From CAYVIB01 sp964451365 (GTDB taxonomy: Bacteria > Pseudomonadota > Gammaproteobacteria > Pseudomonadales > Cellvibrionaceae), in assembly GCA_964451365.1 (NCBI GenBank), contig CAYVIB010000014.1, forward strand, positions 38,753 to 102,752: a DNA stretch of 64,000 nt, given 5' to 3'. Shown in pieces: positions 34,021 to 42,232 of this stretch. The stretch's first letter is position 1. Each line of letters opens with the position of its first letter. The translations under genes and the position numbers were made by a program. The notes below the pieces were generated by a model. It ran no database searches. It had not been told where the DNA came from and worked only from the letters and a program-made list of their open reading frames with translations.

Positions 34021-34575
34021 GTGAAGTATCTAAAAACAGCAATACTTTGTGTATCACTCGCTGTCGGAATGCTTGCATTCGGTTCGGTGCATGCAAATCC
34101 GTACGCGGTACAAAATTGTTCCTGGGTAACAACCAGCAGCAGTTACGATGGCTGGTATATGAGAACGTCGCAAGCCTACCGGTGTACCCTGGTGCAAAAC
34201 GGCAATCAGGTAACACCGCTGACCCGGAATATTGAGCAGCAGACCAGATCAATGGGAGGACCTGTTCCGCCGCCAAGCTGCAATATTCAGGCTCACGGGG
34301 TATACAGCTACACCGGCACCTGTTGGAGTCCTACGCTGGTTGTACCTCAGCAGCCGAGTAGCAGTTCTTCCAGCAGCTCGAGCGGTTCAAGCAGCTCTTC
34401 AAGTAGCGGTGGTTGCGGACCAAACGCAGGTCAGATGTGGGGAACAGCCATCATGGCAAATCTGACGCAATCGGATTTCAACAGTATCAACGCCTATTGC
34501 GGATCGTGCGGCTTTAATGCCCAACCCATTCCCGGCTCTTATCCTGTCCAGCATGTGATACGGTGTAACTATTAA
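34021..34575 (+). CDS. Secreted cysteine-rich protein with polyserine linker
   Basis: The 184-aa product starts at GTG 34021, 8 bases after AGGAG. It has a signal peptide (MKYLKTAILCVSLAVGMLAF ending GSVHA), an N-terminal domain with several Tyr, Trp and Cys residues (QNCSWVTTSSSYDGWYM), a serine linker of nearly 20 residues broken by one glycine (about 112-130), and a short C-terminal domain with four cysteines (CGPNAGQMW, then AYCGSCGFNAQ and IRCNY). Such linkers join domains in secreted proteins of Cellvibrio and Saccharophagus. No catalytic motif is visible. Confidence 0.8.
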   Translation: MKYLKTAILCVSLAVGMLAFGSVHANPYAVQNCSWVTTSSSYDGWYMRTSQAYRCTLVQNGNQVTPLTRNIEQQTRSMGGPVPPPSCNIQAHGVYSYTGTCWSPTLVVPQQPSSSSSSSSSGSSSSSSSGGCGPNAGQMWGTAIMANLTQSDFNSINAYCGSCGFNAQPIPGSYPVQHVIRCNY

Positions 34576-34629
34576 ATTAGTCCGGTAATTAATCTGGTTA
34601 AAAAGGGAATAGAGAAAAGAGGGGAGAAT

Positions 34630-34659
34630 GCTATGCGCACGACCCGTTGTGCGCATAGC
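34630..34659. terminator. Bidirectional hairpin between convergent genes
   Basis: A perfect 11-bp stem, GCTATGCGCAC and GTGCGCATAGC, encloses an 8-base loop. It lies 55 bases after the secreted-protein gene and just beyond the end of the convergent glyA. The T-run is poor on both strands, so termination efficiency is uncertain. Confidence 0.5.
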
Positions 34660-34673
34660 TACCGGGAAATTAA

Positions 34674-35939
34674 TTAGCCGCCGTAAACCGGATACTTGCC
34701 ACAAATATCCAGCACCTTGGCTTTAACCTCTTCAATCACTGCGTCCGCGTTACCTTTTTCCAGCGCATCCAATACATCGCACATCCAGTGGGTCAGCTGC
34801 ACGCAGTCATCCTCGGTAAAACCGCGCGTGGTAATCGCCGGTGTTCCAACACGCAAACCGCTGGTAATAAAAGGTGAACGGGGATCGTTGGGCACGGCGT
34901 TTTTGTTGACGGTAATATTGGCCCGGCCCAGGGCTTCGTCGGCTTCCTTACCTGTGTACTCCTTGCCGATCAAATCCACCAGCATCAAATGATTTTCCGT
35001 TCCACCGGAAACAATCTTGATTCCGCGCTCGTTAAAGGTACGGGCCATCGCCTTGGCATTCACCACTACCTGCTTCTGGTAAGTTTTGAAGTCATCGCTC
35101 ATGGCCTCCTTGAAGCACACCGCCTTGGCGGCGATCACGTGCATCAAGGGTCCGCCCTGGCCACCGGGGAAGACGGCCGAGTTCAGTTTCTTTTCGATTT
35201 CCTCGTTGGCTTTTGCCAGAATCAGGCCACCGCGCGGACCACGCAACGTTTTATGCGTGGTGGTTGTGGTGACATCGGCAATTTGCACCGGCGACGGATA
35301 AACACCGGCGGCCACCAGGCCGGCCACATGCGCCATATCGACCAGCAGGTAGGCACCCACTTCATCGGCGATATCGCGAAACTTCTGCCAGTCCATAATC
35401 TGGCTGTAGGCGGAAAAGCCGGCCACGATCATTTTGGGTTTGTGCTCGCGCGCCAGGCGCGCCACTTCCTGGTAATCCACCTCGCCGGTCTCGGGGTTCA
35501 GGCCGTACTGAACCGCGTGGTAAACCTTGCCGGAAAAATTCACCTTGGCGCCGTGGGTCAGGTGACCGCCGTGGGCGAGGCTCATGCCCAGGATGGTATC
35601 GCCGGGCGCGCAGAGGGCGGCGTAAACCGCATTGTTGGCCTGGGAACCGGAGTGGGGCTGGACGTTGGCATAGTCCGCGCCGAACAGCTGCTTCGCGCGC
35701 TCTATGGCCAGTTCCTCCGCCTGGTCGACGTATTCACAACCGCCGTAGTAACGTTTGTGGGGATAGCCCTCGGCGTACTTGTTGGTCAGCTTGGTCCCCT
35801 GAGCCACCATTACCAGTGGGCTGGTATAGTTTTCCGAGGCGATAAGCTCGATATGCTCTTCCTGGCGGCGCCCTTCGTCCTGGATGGCCTGCCAGATGTC
35901 GGGGTCAAATGATTCAAGAGTCCGGGTTTTGTCAAACAT
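34674..35939 (-). CDS. glyA: Serine hydroxymethyltransferase
   Basis: The 421-aa PLP enzyme interconverts serine and glycine and charges tetrahydrofolate with one-carbon units. It shows RRQEEHIELIASENYTSP, VQPHSGSQANNAVY, the PLP-lysine motif VTTTTHKTLRGPRGG, and GLRVGTPAITTRGF. The ATG at 35939 has GAGGA 5 bases upstream; a TTG four codons earlier is the alternative. The usual glyA-nrdR-ribD neighbourhood is interrupted here by two accessory genes on the opposite strand. Confidence 0.98.
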   Translation of the reverse strand: MFDKTRTLESFDPDIWQAIQDEGRRQEEHIELIASENYTSPLVMVAQGTKLTNKYAEGYPHKRYYGGCEYVDQAEELAIERAKQLFGADYANVQPHSGSQANNAVYAALCAPGDTILGMSLAHGGHLTHGAKVNFSGKVYHAVQYGLNPETGEVDYQEVARLAREHKPKMIVAGFSAYSQIMDWQKFRDIADEVGAYLLVDMAHVAGLVAAGVYPSPVQIADVTTTTTHKTLRGPRGGLILAKANEEIEKKLNSAVFPGGQGGPLMHVIAAKAVCFKEAMSDDFKTYQKQVVVNAKAMARTFNERGIKIVSGGTENHLMLVDLIGKEYTGKEADEALGRANITVNKNAVPNDPRSPFITSGLRVGTPAITTRGFTEDDCVQLTHWMCDVLDALEKGNADAVIEEVKAKVLDICGKYPVYGG

Positions 35940-36173
35940 GGGCGTCCTCAAACTGTCGGATGGATGTCAATGAAAATAGAAGGATTGATGCGCGGAGAAA
36001 AAGAGACGAATTGTACATTAATCAACGACTTTTCTCATGCCCGAAAATAAAAAAGTTCATCCCGTGCGTGCAGGGTAGGTATGATTGAAATCGCCCACGC
36101 CTTCCGGTAACGTTCCGCCCATTCCGGCCGGCCCGGCTCTTTCGTCCTATTACCCAGTGAGGCATCCAACAGC

Positions 36174-37838
36174 ATGGCACAGTACGTGTACACCATGAAC
36201 CGCGTCAGTAAGATCGTCCCGCCCAAGCGGGAGATTCTGAAAAATATTTCCCTGTCCTTTTTCCCCGGCGCCAAAATCGGCGTGCTCGGCCTGAATGGCG
36301 CGGGCAAATCCACCCTGCTGAAAATCATGGCCGGGCGCGACAATGACTATAACGGCGAAGCGCGCCCGATGCCTGGCATCAAAGTGGGATACCTGCCGCA
36401 GGAGCCGCAACTGAACCCCGAGAAAAACGTGCGCGGCAACGTGGAGGAAGGCATGCAGGATGCGGTGGACGCCCTGGCCGAACTCGACAAGATTTATGCC
36501 GCCTACGCCGAACCCGACGCCGACTTCGATGCACTGGCCAAGCGCCAGGGCGAACTGGAGGATATTATCCAGGCCTGGGATGCGCATAACCTGGACCACA
36601 CGCTGGAGGTGGCCGCCGACGCGCTGCGCCTGCCGCCGTGGGACGCGGATGTGACCAAGCTTTCCGGCGGCGAGAAACGCCGTGTGGCCCTGTGCCGCCT
36701 GTTGCTGTCGCGCCCCGACATGCTGTTGCTGGACGAGCCCACCAACCACCTGGATGCGGAATCGGTATTCTGGCTCGAGCGTTTCCTGCAGAGCTTCAAC
36801 GGCACCGTGGTGGCCATCACCCACGACCGCTACTTCCTCGACAACGCCGCCGGCTGGATCCTGGAACTGGACCGCGGCCACGGCATTCCCTACGAAGGCA
36901 ACTATTCCTCCTGGCTGGAACAAAAGGAACAGCGCCTGGAGCAGGAGGAGCGCACCGAGGCGGCGCGGCAGAAAGCCATCAAGGCTGAGTTGGAATGGGT
37001 AAGACAGAACCCGAAGGGGCGCCAGGCCAAGAGCAAGGCGCGACTGGCCCGGTTCGAGGAGATGCAGTCGCAGGACTTCCAGAAGCGCAACGAGACCAAC
37101 GAGATCTACATTCCGCCCGGCGACCGCTTGGGTGACAAGGTCATCGAATTCAAGGATGTCAGCAAGGGTTTCGAAGGCAACCTACTGATCGATAAGCTGT
37201 CCTTTTCCATTCCAAAAGGTGCGATAGTCGGTATCGTCGGCGGCAACGGCGCGGGTAAATCGACCCTGTTCCGCATGATTGCCGGAACCGAAAAGCCTGA
37301 CGCCGGCACCATCGACATCGGCGATACCGTCAAGGTCGCCTACGTCGAACAAAGCCGGGAGAACCTCGACAACAACAAAACCGTGTGGGAGGAAATTTCC
37401 GGCGGCCAGGACATTCTGCGCATCGGCAACTACGAGGTGGGCTCGCGCGCCTATGTCGGCCGCTTCAACTTCAAGGGCAACGACCAGCAAAAACGGGTGG
37501 GCGAATTGTCCGGCGGGGAGCGCGGCCGCCTGCACCTGGCCAACACCCTCAAGCAGGGGGCCAACGTGCTGTTATTGGACGAACCGTCCAACGACCTGGA
37601 CGTGGAAACCCTGCGCGCGCTGGAGGAAGCCATCCAGAATTTTCCCGGCTGCGCGCTGATCATCTCTCACGACCGCTGGTTCCTGGACCGCGTGGCCACG
37701 CATATCCTGGCCTACGAAGGCAACAGCGAGGTGGTTTTCTTCGAGGGTAACTACACCGAGTATCACGAGGATTTCGTCAAACGCAAAGGTGAGAACGCCC
37801 AGCCCAAGCGCATGAAATACAAGCCGCTTAAAGCCTGA
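36174..37838 (+). CDS. ettA: Energy-dependent translational throttle protein (ABC-F)
   Basis: The 554-aa ABC-F ATPase binds the ribosomal E site and gates the first elongation steps according to the ADP/ATP ratio. It has two ABC domains (Walker A GLNGAGKSTLLK and GGNGAGKSTLFR; signatures LSGGEKRRVALC and LSGGERGRLHLA; Walker B LLLDEPTNHLD and LLLDEPSNDLD). Between them is the arm and P-site tRNA-interaction linker (about 240-320). Length equals E. coli EttA within one residue, and the C-terminus RMKYKPLKA matches the family. It is a single-gene unit. Confidence 0.97.
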   Translation: MAQYVYTMNRVSKIVPPKREILKNISLSFFPGAKIGVLGLNGAGKSTLLKIMAGRDNDYNGEARPMPGIKVGYLPQEPQLNPEKNVRGNVEEGMQDAVDALAELDKIYAAYAEPDADFDALAKRQGELEDIIQAWDAHNLDHTLEVAADALRLPPWDADVTKLSGGEKRRVALCRLLLSRPDMLLLDEPTNHLDAESVFWLERFLQSFNGTVVAITHDRYFLDNAAGWILELDRGHGIPYEGNYSSWLEQKEQRLEQEERTEAARQKAIKAELEWVRQNPKGRQAKSKARLARFEEMQSQDFQKRNETNEIYIPPGDRLGDKVIEFKDVSKGFEGNLLIDKLSFSIPKGAIVGIVGGNGAGKSTLFRMIAGTEKPDAGTIDIGDTVKVAYVEQSRENLDNNKTVWEEISGGQDILRIGNYEVGSRAYVGRFNFKGNDQQKRVGELSGGERGRLHLANTLKQGANVLLLDEPSNDLDVETLRALEEAIQNFPGCALIISHDRWFLDRVATHILAYEGNSEVVFFEGNYTEYHEDFVKRKGENAQPKRMKYKPLKA

Positions 37839-37911
37839 TCTATACTGTCTTAGACGGCGGCGCGACAAAGTGCGCCGCTCCTTCCATAAAAAGATAAACA
37901 TGGAGCTTACT

Positions 37912-38457
37912 ATGGCAGCCAATCCTTACCAGTCACCGGAAGGTGATCTCACCGTTGATGAAGATGGTTTTGGGGAAATCCGGTTTTTTTCACCCAGCAG
38001 CCGTATCGGCCGCTTACGTTATTTTTCCCACGGCATGCTTATCACCATCGCGTTTTATGCCGCGCTTATTCCCGCCGCCGTTTTGTTTGCGATGGGCGAT
38101 GTGGCCGCAATTGTTGGTGGCCTCATTATCGGCATTGCTTATCTCGCCGTGATTGTAATCACCGTGATTTTGATGATTCAGCGATTGCACGACCTGGATA
38201 AGACAGGCTGGATGGCATTATTGATGTTTGTGCCGCTGCTGAACATTTTCTTCGCGTTTTATATTTTATTCTGGCCGGGCACGCGCGGCACCAATAACTT
38301 TGGCTTAAGGCCGCCGCCCAATAAAACCTGGCACTGGATTGTTGTCCTCGCCATACCGGTTCTACTGGGTATCCTTGCCGCTATCGCGATTCCGGCATAT
38401 CAGGACTACGTGGAGCGGGCCCAGGCTGCCCCGCCGATAAATGAGAGTTACGAATAA
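37912..38457 (+). CDS. DUF805 membrane protein with C-terminal pilin-like helix
   Basis: The 181-aa protein has a polar N-terminus (MAANPYQSPEGDL), a DUF805 domain of several membrane helices (SSRIGRLRYFSHGM, then MIQRLHDLDKTGWMALL and FWPGTRGTNNFG), and a last helix LLGILAAIAIPAYQDYVERA. That last helix is nearly identical to the N-terminal helix of type IV pilins but sits at the C-terminal end without a prepilin cleavage site. GGAG lies 6 bases before the chosen ATG; ATG 37900 is an alternative. Function unknown. The last codons are duplicated just after the stop. Confidence 0.85.
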   Translation: MAANPYQSPEGDLTVDEDGFGEIRFFSPSSRIGRLRYFSHGMLITIAFYAALIPAAVLFAMGDVAAIVGGLIIGIAYLAVIVITVILMIQRLHDLDKTGWMALLMFVPLLNIFFAFYILFWPGTRGTNNFGLRPPPNKTWHWIVVLAIPVLLGILAAIAIPAYQDYVERAQAAPPINESYE

Positions 38458-38478
38458 TTAAGCGTTACGAATAATTAA
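38447..38478 (+). repeat. 15-bp direct repeat spanning the DUF805 stop codon
   Basis: GTTACGAATAATTAA occurs at 38447-38461 and again at 38464-38478, separated by two bases. The first copy contains the TAA stop. It is a recent tandem duplication and leaves the reading frame end unchanged. Confidence 0.9.
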
Positions 38479-38523
38479 AAGTTCCAACGCCCATCTTAAA
38501 TTGCCGCATTGCACATAGCGAGG

Positions 38524-38557
38524 CTGTCGTCGGCGGGAAGGCTTCCGCCGATGACAG
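38524..38557. terminator. Strong hairpin between convergent genes
   Basis: CTGTCGTCGGCGG and CCGCCGATGACAG form a 13-bp stem with one G-T pair and an 8-base loop. It lies between the convergent DUF805 and GGDEF genes. No T-run follows, so it could be a rho-type barrier or a REP element rather than an intrinsic terminator. Confidence 0.45.
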
Positions 38558-38654
38558 GCGACGGTCGAAGCCGAATACTTTATAAATTGCTACGTCGATA
38601 AACCGTGACCCAGGCAATTTTGAGGATAGGTGCGAATAAATTTCTGACCAGTCG

Positions 38655-39623
38655 TTAATTGCCGCTATACAGGCAAACGCAGTTGCGGCCGGAATGCTTG
38701 GCCTGGTACAAACCTTTATCGGCGCGCTCGATCCACTGCGTTGTGGTTTCAATACCCCGGGTCAGCTCCGCCACGCCCAGGCTGATAGTGAATCGGATTT
38801 TGCTTTCATCCGACTCAACAACACACCTTTCCACCTGCCTGCGAATACGCTCGGCAACCACTTTTGCTCCCTTGATTCCGGTATCCACCAGCATGAGCGA
38901 AAACTCCTCGCCACCGTAACGCCCCGCGATATCCACACTGCGGATACTTTCCATTAATAACCCCGCGGTCTTGCGAATCACTTCATCGCCGGCCACATGA
39001 CCATGGGTATCGTTGATTTCCTTGAAGTGATCGATATCAAACATCAGCATGCAACTGGTGCGGTTGTAACGCTGGAACCGCCCGAACTCCTCACCCACTT
39101 CCTCTTCCCAGGTTTTGCGGTTGAGCAGCCCCGTCAGCCCGTCGGTGCGGCTCATCAGGTGCAGGCGCTTGTTGGCCTCCTGCAAGCGCAAACGGCTTAC
39201 CGCCACCTCGGTTACGTCGTACAGAATCAGGCAGATGTGTTCCACATTGCCGCTGGTGTCCTTCAGCGGAATAATGGTGCTGTTCTGGTACATGAAATCC
39301 GCCAGCCCGGTAACAGGGCGATAATTATCGAAGCGGAAAAGATACGGCCGCTGTTCCCAGGTGGTAAAGGCGGAATTGTGAAGCAGGAAAACCGATTCCA
39401 CCTTGCGCCGAAACCAGGCTTCGGGCAATTCCGGGAACAGTTCAAAGATATTTTTATCGATAACGTTGATGGACGGTTTGGCGCTGTGATTTTGCATAAA
39501 ACCGTTCCACAAACGGATAGTGAACTCCCTGTCCAGAATCACCAGCCCCACGTCGATATTCTGCAGCACATCCATGAGCCAGTGGAATTCATGTAAAAAA
39601 TCTTCTTCTTTCGGGGTGGACAT
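38655..39623 (-). CDS. PAS-GGDEF diguanylate cyclase
   Basis: A 322-aa cytoplasmic protein with an N-terminal PAS domain (about 15-140; IDVGLVILDREFTIRLWNG) and a C-terminal GGDEF domain with the catalytic GRYGGEEFSLML. The inhibitory RxxD site (RSVD) lies five residues ahead, so it should make c-di-GMP and be product-inhibited. It begins 25 bases after the CheC-like gene on the same strand, suggesting the two are co-expressed and functionally linked. Confidence 0.93.
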   Translation of the reverse strand: MSTPKEEDFLHEFHWLMDVLQNIDVGLVILDREFTIRLWNGFMQNHSAKPSINVIDKNIFELFPELPEAWFRRKVESVFLLHNSAFTTWEQRPYLFRFDNYRPVTGLADFMYQNSTIIPLKDTSGNVEHICLILYDVTEVAVSRLRLQEANKRLHLMSRTDGLTGLLNRKTWEEEVGEEFGRFQRYNRTSCMLMFDIDHFKEINDTHGHVAGDEVIRKTAGLLMESIRSVDIAGRYGGEEFSLMLVDTGIKGAKVVAERIRRQVERCVVESDESKIRFTISLGVAELTRGIETTTQWIERADKGLYQAKHSGRNCVCLYSGN

Positions 39624-39648
39624 AGTCTTTAATCATTCTTTCGCCGAA

Positions 39649-40260
39649 TCAGCTCAGCAGGTAGTCCAGCTTTTTCACCAGCCGGGCAATGGATTGGTCC
39701 GTCATGATAATCAAGAGGTTGGCGTTGACGTTGTACCCCTCGAGTCGATAGTTGATTTCGATCACCAGCGCCTTTTGCCACTTCACATTTTCCGCATCAA
39801 AAATCTCCGACACTTTCTGGTGCTGGCCGAGAACAGTGGGCGGGCCAAAACTGAAGTCCATATCCAGTTGCTCGGCAATGCCTCTGAGACACGCGCCAAA
39901 CAACACGTTGGTGGTGTCCATCAGCAGTTCGCGCTCCGCTTGTTCGTCCAGTTCATCGTCGTAGTTCATCAACAATGCCAGATCGGCAAAACTGGTGTCG
40001 TCAAACAGCAGCATCGCCTCACCGGAAATCCCGCCGCCGATAAAGCCCTGGCAGACACCGGACACCGACTCGGTACTGTCCACCGAATAAAGCGCCATGG
40101 CGATATCGGACGGCTCCATCAGCGCGATATGCGGTATCGAGAGCACTACCGGTGTTCTCAACAGGCGCGCCAGCCGTTCTCCCGCTTTTCCCATGGCAAC
40201 ATTGGCCACTTCCTGCAGACAGTCGCGTTGGTCTTCGCTGAGTGGAGTCACTGATGTCAT
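39649..40260 (-). CDS. CheC-like phosphatase family protein
   Basis: A 203-aa protein of the CheC/CheX/FliY fold. The first active-site helix carries DCLQEVANVAMGKAGERLA, with the D-x3-E-x2-N pattern. The second helix reads ELLMDTTNVLFGACLRGIA, with DxxN instead of the usual ExxN. Such proteins dephosphorylate response-regulator receivers, usually CheY-P. No chemotaxis core genes are adjacent; the partner gene encodes a PAS-GGDEF protein, so it may instead act in a c-di-GMP signalling branch. Confidence 0.85.
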   Translation of the reverse strand: MTSVTPLSEDQRDCLQEVANVAMGKAGERLARLLRTPVVLSIPHIALMEPSDIAMALYSVDSTESVSGVCQGFIGGGISGEAMLLFDDTSFADLALLMNYDDELDEQAERELLMDTTNVLFGACLRGIAEQLDMDFSFGPPTVLGQHQKVSEIFDAENVKWQKALVIEINYRLEGYNVNANLLIIMTDQSIARLVKKLDYLLS

Positions 40261-40488
40261 CTCATTTTCCGTGGCGCTTCTATTATTCTAGGAGCTTCCC
40301 CACCGGCCTGCCGGGACAAACCCAAACTTTGTCCCCCAGGGTAAACCCGATATTGCGCCAGATCGCACCAACAATTTAACTTTGCTTCCTGTTTCAAGTA
40401 TATTTTCCCCAACTTTCAGTCATCCCGGCGGCCGGCCCGCAATCCGCGCAATCGGGTTGACCCTCTCAATTCCTTGTCGGAAGTGGTT

Positions 40489-41133
40489 ATGCAGTACCGA
40501 ATCGTTCCCGTTACACCCTTTCAACAAAACTGCTCGCTGGTCTGGTGCGAGGAGACCCGCGATGCCGCTGTGATCGACCCCGGCGGCGAAATTGACCGCG
40601 TGCTGTCCGCCGTGGAACAGGCGGGAGTGAACCTGAAAAAAATCTTTCTCACCCACGGCCACATGGACCATGTCGGCGGCACGGCGGAACTGGTCTCCCG
40701 CCTGAACCTGCCGATCGAGGGCCCCCACCGCGACGATGCCTTCTGGATTGACGGGCTGGACACCCAGGCGCAAATGATGGGCTTTGCACCGGTAAACGGG
40801 TTTACGCCGGACCGCTGGCTGGAAGAAGGGGATACCGTGCGGGTGGGGAACGTGGAATTCCTGGTCCGGCACTGTCCGGGGCACACGCCGGGCCACATTA
40901 TCTTCTTCAACGAGGGCACCGCTACCGCGTTTGTCGGCGATGTAATATTCAATGGCTCCATCGGCAGAACGGATTTCCCGCGCGGCGATTACCAGCAGCT
41001 GATCAGCTCCATTCGCACGCGTTTATGGCCGCTGGGAGACAATGTCACCTTTATACCCGGACACGGCCCCAAGTCCACCTTCGGGTACGAGCGCAAAACC
41101 AACCCCTTCGTCGCGGACAGCCGCTTTGGCTAG
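40489..41133 (+). CDS. MBL-fold hydrolase (glyoxalase II-like, YcbL type)
   Basis: The 214-aa single-domain metallo-beta-lactamase-fold enzyme has all metal ligands: THGHMDHVGG, HCPGHTPGH, GDVIFNGSIGRTDFPRGDY and FIPGHGPKSTFGYE. It lacks the C-terminal helical domain of true GloB, as in YcbL-type type II glyoxalases. It starts at MQYRIVPVTPFQQNC (40489); a TTG five codons upstream is in frame. It is followed after 26 bases by the DUF2750 gene. Confidence 0.92.
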   Translation: MQYRIVPVTPFQQNCSLVWCEETRDAAVIDPGGEIDRVLSAVEQAGVNLKKIFLTHGHMDHVGGTAELVSRLNLPIEGPHRDDAFWIDGLDTQAQMMGFAPVNGFTPDRWLEEGDTVRVGNVEFLVRHCPGHTPGHIIFFNEGTATAFVGDVIFNGSIGRTDFPRGDYQQLISSIRTRLWPLGDNVTFIPGHGPKSTFGYERKTNPFVADSRFG

Positions 41134-41159
41134 GGCTGGCGTCCCCAAAGGAGATACCC

Positions 41160-41531
41160 ATGAATGATGAAGTTGTGCCCGGCAGTGATTTTGACGAAAA
41201 CTATAACCGCTTTATTGAGGAGGCACTGGCCACCGGCTGTGTCTGGGGCCTGGAGACCGGCGATGGCTGGGCGCTTTGCCCCAGCAACGGCAACGAAGGC
41301 ATCGACGTGATGCCGCTCTGGTCGCAGCCGGAGTACGCCCAGCGGCACTGCGTCGACGAGTGGTCCGAATATGAGGTTATTCCCATTTCCGTCGAGGAAC
41401 TACTGGATGACTGGCTGCCCGGGCTGCACGAGGATGTTATTTTGATTGGCCCCAACTGGAATGGTGAGTTGGAAGGGCACGAAGTGGAACCGCTGGACCT
41501 GCTCGAAGAGATGGAGCAGGTGCTGGAATGA
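41160..41531 (+). CDS. DUF2750 domain protein
   Basis: A 123-aa acidic cytoplasmic protein matching the DUF2750 pattern: FDENYNRFIEEALATGCVWG, then GWALCPSNGNEGIDVMPLWS, AQRHCVDEWSEYEVIPIS and a DDWLPGLHEDVILIGPNWN segment. The ATG has AAGGAGAT upstream. It is the second gene of a pair with the YcbL-like hydrolase. The function of the family is unknown. Confidence 0.88.
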   Translation: MNDEVVPGSDFDENYNRFIEEALATGCVWGLETGDGWALCPSNGNEGIDVMPLWSQPEYAQRHCVDEWSEYEVIPISVEELLDDWLPGLHEDVILIGPNWNGELEGHEVEPLDLLEEMEQVLE

Positions 41532-41581
41532 ACTGGCTGGCCGGAAGATTGGATGACCCGGCGGTAACGTCTCGGTTGAAG

Positions 41582-41881
41582 TCAATTGAAAGAAAGAAAT
41601 GGCCCCGGCTGGGGCTGCTCCTCCCCGAGATAGCGGTGGAGAATATCGATCATATTATCCGTCGCGTAAGCCTCAAGTTCCGCCTCACTGGCAAAAACGG
41701 GGGTCAGCTTCTCGGCGTTTTCGCCTTCGCCATCCACCACCAGGAAATGATCCAGCGTGTTCCGCCCGGCCGCCTGGCGCCTGACAAGACAAAGGCCAAA
41801 ATCCCTGCTCAGCTTGTGCAGACTGGGATAGTCCGGTTCGGGATTCGCGGGTAACACTTCGGAAAATTGACTGCGGGACAT
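41582..41881 (-). CDS. Uncharacterised small protein
   Basis: I do not recognise this 99-aa product. It has no signal or membrane segment. The middle (NTLDHFLVVDGEGENAEKL then TPVFASEAELEAYATDNMI) is amphipathic, acidic and compact, as in a small globular protein. The ATG at 41881 is preceded by AGG; a TTG three codons upstream is in frame. It runs convergent to the DUF2750 gene and divergent from parC. Confidence 0.65.
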   Translation of the reverse strand: MSRSQFSEVLPANPEPDYPSLHKLSRDFGLCLVRRQAAGRNTLDHFLVVDGEGENAEKLTPVFASEAELEAYATDNMIDILHRYLGEEQPQPGPFLSFN

Positions 41882-42232
41882 GGAGGCCAACCTGTATCTC
41901 GAAAATTTTCGTACAAACCTTACAGACTTATCGAAACCTTCCCCCTAGTTGCCCGCGGCACAGGAAAATTTTTTTAAACTTAGAGTCAAGGCAACTATGA
42001 GGTCGTTCTATAACTTTAGCAGTTATTTTTTGATCAGCCATGCTATCCGCTATCATTTCTTGAGTTGATTCCGGCGACATTGCCAAATTCGTGAACACCG
42101 TCACACCCTTCGACAGTGAATCTGGCGTGCGGTAGTCATACCGCTGCTGGAAGGGATTTATTCAGACAGGCCCGTCAACTTTGTTACAATCGCGCGTCCT
42201 CAGCCAACGAGAAAGGCCATACCCGACGATCC
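41882..42232. other. Divergent promoter region upstream of parC
   Basis: About 350 bases without a gene. TTGTTACAAT at 42181-42190 resembles an extended -10 element 43 bases before parC; no convincing -35 is present. An open frame reaches back to 42116, but its extra 39 codons do not resemble ParC. Confidence 0.45.
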
